Below are positions 59,807-64,000 of a stretch of DNA of 64,000 nt, one piece after another. This DNA comes from Platerodrilus igneus. Lineage: Eukaryota > Arthropoda > Insecta > Coleoptera > Lycidae. The position numbers and the translations under genes are program-made. The notes beneath the pieces were generated by a model that saw nothing but the letters and a program-made list of their open reading frames with translations, ran no database searches and was not told where the DNA came from. The DNA lies in contig JARFIW010001489.1 of NCBI GenBank assembly GCA_036346225.1, forward strand, positions 186,001 to 250,000. Direction: 5' to 3'. Each line of letters begins with the position of its first letter. Within the stretch, counting starts at the first letter, position 1.

Positions 59807-62800
59807 CAAAATTTAGGAATAATAAATCATATGACATTTCAGCAAGGAGTAGAAACCCCAACCGCCTTAGTTCAAATAAAAGATAATTTTGCAACCACAA
59901 CAATATTAAATTCAAACGACTATCCCGTAGAATTATCACTGACAGACCCAATTAACGTAGAAGAACTAAATTTTAACGAAATGGAAATAGACGAAAATTT
60001 AGAAAACGATTACAACCCAATAGAACATGACGAAATGTTAAGAGAAAATTTAACTAACATCCGCTTTAACACCGATATCAATCAAGAAGAAGAAAGAGCA
60101 ATTAAGAACTTATGTTTCGAATACCGCGACATATTCCATTGCGAAGGAATACTATTAACATTCACCAACACAGTAAAACATAATATCGAGTTAACAGACA
60201 ATAAACCAATCTTTACAAAAGCATATAGACTACCTCATGCAAGCCAAGAAGAAGCTGACAGACAAGTAGCAGACCTATTAGACCAAGACATAATCCAGCA
60301 CTCCAATTCACCATGGAGCAGCCCCGTGTTAATAGTACCTAAGAAATTAGACGCAACCGGAAAGAGAAAGTACAGAATGGTAATAGATTATAGAAAGTTA
60401 AACGAAAAAACGGTAGATGACAAATACCCACTACCAAATATAACCGAAATTTTAGACAAATTAGGCAAATGCCAATATTTTACAACATTAGACCTAGCAT
60501 CAAGATACCATCAGGTAGAGATGGAAGAAAAAGACATATCAAAAACAGCCTTCAGCATACCTAGAGGACATTACGAGTACAAACGAATGCCATTTGGACT
60601 AAAGAACGCACCCGCTACTTTCCAGAGAGTCATGGACAATATACTACGAGGAATACACAATGAAAAATGCCTTGTATACCTTGACGACATCATAGTTTAT
60701 TCCACCTCATTGGTAGAACACATAGAAAGATTGACAGAAGTATTCGAAAGACTTAGACAAGCACATTTCAAAGTACAATTAGACAAAAGTGAATTTTTAC
60801 AAAAAGAAGTATTATTTTTAGGACATGTAATAACACCCCAAGGAGTAATGCCAAATCCAGACAAAACAAATGCAGTTCTAAATTACCCATTACCAAAAAC
60901 AAACAAAGAAATTAAAGGATTTCTAGGACTTAGTGGTTACTACCGCAAATTCATTAAAGGTTACGCTCAGATAACCAAACCTCTGACAAATTGTTTAAAA
61001 AAGGGAAACAAAATTGAACACACCCCGGAATTTATTAAAGCAGTAGACAAAATTAAAAACATATTAACTAACCACCCTGTATTAGAATACCCAGACTTTA
61101 CAAAACCATTTATACTGACGACAGACGCATCGAATGTAGCATTAGGCGCAGTATTGAGCCAAGGAAAAGTAGGTAGCGATAAACCTATCAGCTACGCATC
61201 CAGAACCCTAAATGAAACCGAACAAAAATATAGCACTATAGAAAAAGAGTTATTAGCCATAATTTGGGCAACAAAATATTTTAGACCTTATTTATACGGA
61301 AGAAAATTTTACATATACACTGATCATAGACCACTAGTATGGCTATGCAAACTGAAAGAACCGAATTCAAAATTACAGAGATGGAGAATCAGACTCGAAG
61401 AGTATGATTACGAAATTATATATAAAAAGGGAATTTATAACAACAACGCAGACGCTTTAAGCCGAATCCAACTCAATGCATTAGAAACGGAATCCATTAT
61501 AGGAAACGTAGACGATACAGAAATAAGGGAAGATCCAGACGAGATCGACACTATACATTCGACACAAAACGAAGAACCAAAAAACGCGATTAAAATTTTA
61601 AACGAAGCAATCGATATGAAACCCAACCAATTTATAATAACCGAAGTTTTAAATAACCCCAACCCAGTAAAATATACAAAAGTAGACAATAAAAAAATAT
61701 ACCACATTCAAATAACTAAAGATGACAATGAGGAACAAATAATTAAAATTTTAAAAGAATACACCCCTGAGAAAAAACGATTTTATTTTTATTTCAACAC
61801 CGAACATTTATACCAAAGATTTTCAGAATTATACATTAAATTATTCAATAACTCTGGACCTGAACTCATCAGATGTACTAGAAAACTAATAACACTAGAC
61901 GACCCTGACGAAATAAACGATGTAATTAGAAATCAACACGAAGGAAAAACCAACCATCGTGGAATTAACGAAACAATAAAACAACTCATAAGACGTTATT
62001 ATTTTAAAGACATGAAGGACTTGACCACAGATTTCATTAACCAATGCGAATTATGTGACAAAGCAAAATACGATAGGAAACCCCCAAAGATACCCTTAAT
62101 GTTAACCAAAACACCCGACAAACCATTTCAAAAACTACATGCCGATACTCTAGTAGTAGAAGCACAAAACTATCTAACAATTATAGACGCATTCACAAAA
62201 ATAGGCCAAGCAATACCAATCACATCCAAAAATAGCATTGACGTGACCCAAGGATTTTTACAATATTTCACATTTTACGGAACACCCGAATCAATCACTT
62301 TAGACAATGGTAGCGAATTTAAAAATGAGACAATACAAAACACGTTAGAACTTCACAAAATAAAAATTCATTTCATAACGGAAAACCACCCTGAATCCAA
62401 CGGACTAATTGAACGATTACATTTAACCATGTTAGAACAAATTCGATTATTAAGAATAAATTATAAAAAGGAACATATAACCAATTTAATGTCATACGCA
62501 CTAATCGCCTATAATAACACTATTCACTCATCAACAAATTTTACACCCTTAGAATTAACCTTAGGACATTCAGATTCACGAAATCCCTATGACATACACT
62601 ACAATAAAGAAGTATATCAACAATATGCGAAAGACCACAAACAAAAACTAAAAATAACTTATGACAAGGTAAAAGATAAATTAGAAAACGATAAAGAACG
62701 TATCACCACAACCCGAAACAAAAATACCGACTCAAATAAATTTTCAATAGGACAAACCGTATATGAGAAAAACTTTCAGAGCAAGCGACATAAAACAGCA

Positions 62801-62962
62801 CCCAGAAATTTAGGACCATTTAAAATTAAGAAAATATCAGATAAAAACATAGCAGTAGTAGACAACGGTAAAATAACTAAATACATTCATTTGAAAAACC
62901 TAAGACACCCTGTAATTTCAGATGGACAATCATCACCCTTACCGTCAACTCCACCCAGGTAG
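59807..62962 (+). CDS. pol: gypsy-2 Pol: reverse transcriptase, RNase H, integrase
   Basis: Open from 59807; first ATG 59831; 1043 residues. RT: 'NSPWSSPVLIV' (residue ~160), 'MPFGLKNAPATFQ' (~255) and catalytic YLDD (~282). RNase H: 'LTTDASNVALGAVL' (~428), 'STIEKELLA' and 'DALSR' (~540). Integrase: H-H-C-C zinc site (~702-745), catalytic Asp in 'LHADT' (~770), Asp in 'LDNGSEF' (~823) and Glu in 'NGLIERLH' (~861), then a GPF module (~995). All catalytic residues present and no internal stop, so the enzyme part looks functional. In relatives it is the C-terminal part of one Pol polyprotein; here it is cut off from protease by a frame break. Confidence 0.93.
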   Translation, partial: QNLGIINHMTFQQGVETPTALVQIKDNFATTTILNSNDYPVELSLTDPINVEELNFNEMEIDENLENDYNPIEHDEMLRENLTNIRFNTDINQEEERAIKNLCFEYRDIFHCEGILLTFTNTVKHNIELTDNKPIFTKAYRLPHASQEEADRQVADLLDQDIIQHSNSPWSSPVLIVPKKLDATGKRKYRMVIDYRKLNEKTVDDKYPLPNITEILDKLGKCQYFTTLDLASRYHQVEMEEKDISKTAFSIPRGHYEYKRMPFGLKNAPATFQRVMDNILRGIHNEKCLVYLDDIIVYSTSLVEHIERLTEVFERLRQAHFKVQLDKSEFLQKEVLFLGHVITPQGVMPNPDKTNAVLNYPLPKTNKEIKGFLGLSGYYRKFIKGYAQITKPLTNCLKKGNKIEHTPEFIKAVDKIKNILTNHPVLEYPDFTKPFILTTDASNVALGAVLSQGKVGSDKPISYASRTLNETEQKYSTIEKELLAIIWATKYFRPYLYGRKFYIYTDHRPLVWLCKLKEPNSKLQRWRIRLEEYDYEIIYKKGIYNNNADALSRIQLNALETESIIGNVDDTEIREDPDEIDTIHSTQNEEPKNAIKILNEAIDMKPNQFIITEVLNNPNPVKYTKVDNKKIYHIQITKDDNEEQIIKILKEYTPEKKRFYFYFNTEHLYQRFSELYIKLFNNSGPELIRCTRKLITLDDPDEINDVIRNQHEGKTNHRGINETIKQLIRRYYFKDMKDLTTDFINQCELCDKAKYDRKPPKIPLMLTKTPDKPFQKLHADTLVVEAQNYLTIIDAFTKIGQAIPITSKNSIDVTQGFLQYFTFYGTPESITLDNGSEFKNETIQNTLELHKIKIHFITENHPESNGLIERLHLTMLEQIRLLRINYKKEHITNLMSYALIAYNNTIHSSTNFTPLELTLGHSDSRNPYDIHYNKEVYQQYAKDHKQKLKITYDKVKDKLENDKERITTTRNKNTDSNKFSIGQTVYEKNFQSKRHKTAPRNLGPFKIKKISDKNIAVVDNGKITKYIHLKNLRHPVISDGQSSPLPSTPPR

Positions 62963-63026
62963 AACGGACAACCAAGTAACAATATAACATATAAAAACAA
63001 CCCCGGTATACTACCTATTAAATTAG

Positions 63027-64000
63027 GCAGTATGCAAAACCCAATTAACATTTGAAAAACTAAATACCTTACACTCTAGCATTATTGAACCAATCGATTT
63101 ATTAAACGAATTAATAAGAATTAAATCACTTATAGTTAACAGTAAATTACCTTTTGATGTAACAGAATCGAACATTCTAATATTTGAAAAGATAGCTATA
63201 GTAAAAGGCTACATTAAGAATAACGAAATAATATTTCTAATAGAAATCCCGATAGTAGAAAGTAACAATTATCAATATTATCATTTATTTGCTTTTCCAA
63301 CAAAGGTTACTAGCACATACCAAGTAATCATACCCAAAACCAAATTCCTATCCCTAAATGAACTGAGATATGGTTATACAAACGAAAAATGTACTGAAGT
63401 AACACCAAACCAATATTTATGTCAATCGATGACGACAACAACCATTCAAGAAGACAGCCCTTGTGAAGTACAACTATTAAAATTTTCAAATCATTACGAA
63501 AACTGTGAAACCAAACAAGTGCAAATAACTAATATGAAAATTCAAAAAGTTACAGATAACAAATGGATAGCCATTTTCCCAACAGAAGTAATAGCAACCA
63601 TCCACTGCAACCAAGATGAAAATAACCAAGCATTAATCGGAAGCAAACTAATTACCCTCAAAGAAGATTGTTATGTGAAATTGAAAGATGAAGTAATCAG
63701 AGTTTATCAAGATCCCATAGCAACAAAGAAACTTGCAAACCTACCGGAACTACAGTTCAAGATACAACAAGAAGACGAAGAAATAATAAAGAAACCTATG
63801 AAGCTAGAGCATCTAGACTTAGATGATCTCAACCACGCCGTGAAATTAGTGGAAAGTTATAAAGAACAATTAAATGAACTCAAAACGCCAAAGTTACATT
63901 ATAATAATATAAGTGTTTGGACAATTGTATTGATCATTTTAATAATTTTTGTAATCATGTATGTATTATACAAAATGTACCTTAGATATAAGAATGAAGG
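63027..64000 (+). pseudogene. env: gypsy-2 env remnant (errantivirus envelope, C-terminal part)
   Basis: A frame of 324 codons opens after TAG 63024-63026 and runs off the window without a stop; it has no ATG at its head. It begins in the middle of an errantivirus-type Env (baculovirus F-like fusion glycoprotein family): cysteine-containing ectodomain, a heptad-like stretch and one membrane-spanning segment, 'ISVWTIVLIILIIFVIMY' (~63913-63965), followed by a basic cytoplasmic start. Signal peptide, cleavage site and N-terminal domain are missing: only ~65 bases separate pol from this point. Nonfunctional for entry as it stands. Homology judged by eye. Confidence 0.7.

Larger units (their letters stand above)
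55763..64000 (+). mobile_element. gypsy-2: errantivirus-like Ty3/Gypsy element (17.6/297 group-like), 3' end off window
   Basis: 5' LTR, tRNA-Ser-type primer site, ~2-kb leader, gag, protease, RT/RNase H/integrase and an env remnant in canonical order. Gag and the 1043-codon pol part are intact; a frame break lies between protease and RT and env has lost its N-terminus. LTR ends AGT...ACT (not TG...CA) and GGCGCAGTC directly at the LTR edge are features of the Drosophila 17.6/297/gypsy lineage of errantiviruses. The 3' LTR and target duplication are beyond the window. Confidence 0.9.

Overview
This window is AT-rich, intron-containing DNA from an insect nuclear genome; the order cannot be fixed from sequence alone. 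The evidence is short canonical introns (57-60 bp and similar) in two host-type genes, several families of insect repeats (Ty3/Gypsy, BEL/Pao, Penelope-like, Tc1/mariner, pogo-like and Academ-like elements), long (TA)n and (GT)n microsatellites, and no bacterial-type operons. Most of the window is mobile-element sequence in different stages of decay, and host coding sequence is sparse.

Layout. 1-2110: a ~580-bp sequence present twice in tandem; the first copy is interrupted by a GT-rich insert with a 7-bp target duplication. 2600-17650: a very large imperfect inverted repeat whose arms encode proteins I do not recognise. Its left arm is split by an 8.7-kb Gypsy element (gypsy-1, 2886-11575, AGAG target duplication), and rejoining the arm across that insertion restores colinearity with the right arm. 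17650-23400: AT-rich sequence with microsatellites and no gene I can support. 23425-24151: a probable small spliced host gene (minus strand). 24330-25245: a decayed multi-copy insect gene family. 26340-26575: a BEL/Pao gag scrap. 27361-31289: a decayed DNA transposon with ~270-bp terminal inverted repeats encoding an XPG-like nuclease/Cys-rich protein (Academ-like). 35430-36105: another decayed multi-copy insect family. 39243-40960: a decayed pogo/Tigger-like transposase.

41477-41939: the first three exons of an alkaline phosphatase gene (minus strand). 44200-46120: a decayed Gypsy gag-protease. 46230-46970 and 50020-51150: two Penelope-like fragments with GIY-YIG endonuclease pieces and hammerhead-like folds, each bracketed by (TA)n tracts. 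47035-48002: an internally deleted Tc1/mariner-type element with intact terminal repeats and an intact but core-less ORF. 55763-64000: the 5' LTR, tRNA-Ser-type primer site, repeat-rich leader, gag, protease, 1043-codon pol and truncated env of an errantivirus-like Gypsy element (gypsy-2) that runs off the window.

The Gypsy genes work together as gag (particle), protease, reverse transcriptase/RNase H and integrase between LTRs. Gypsy-2 is largely intact, with breaks at the protease/RT junction and in env; gypsy-1 is heavily frame-broken although its LTRs are almost identical. The most unusual objects are the split giant inverted repeat with unidentified proteins, the GATA-like site array inside gypsy-1, the Penelope copy with inverted terminal repeats, and the 90-bp repeat leader of gypsy-2.
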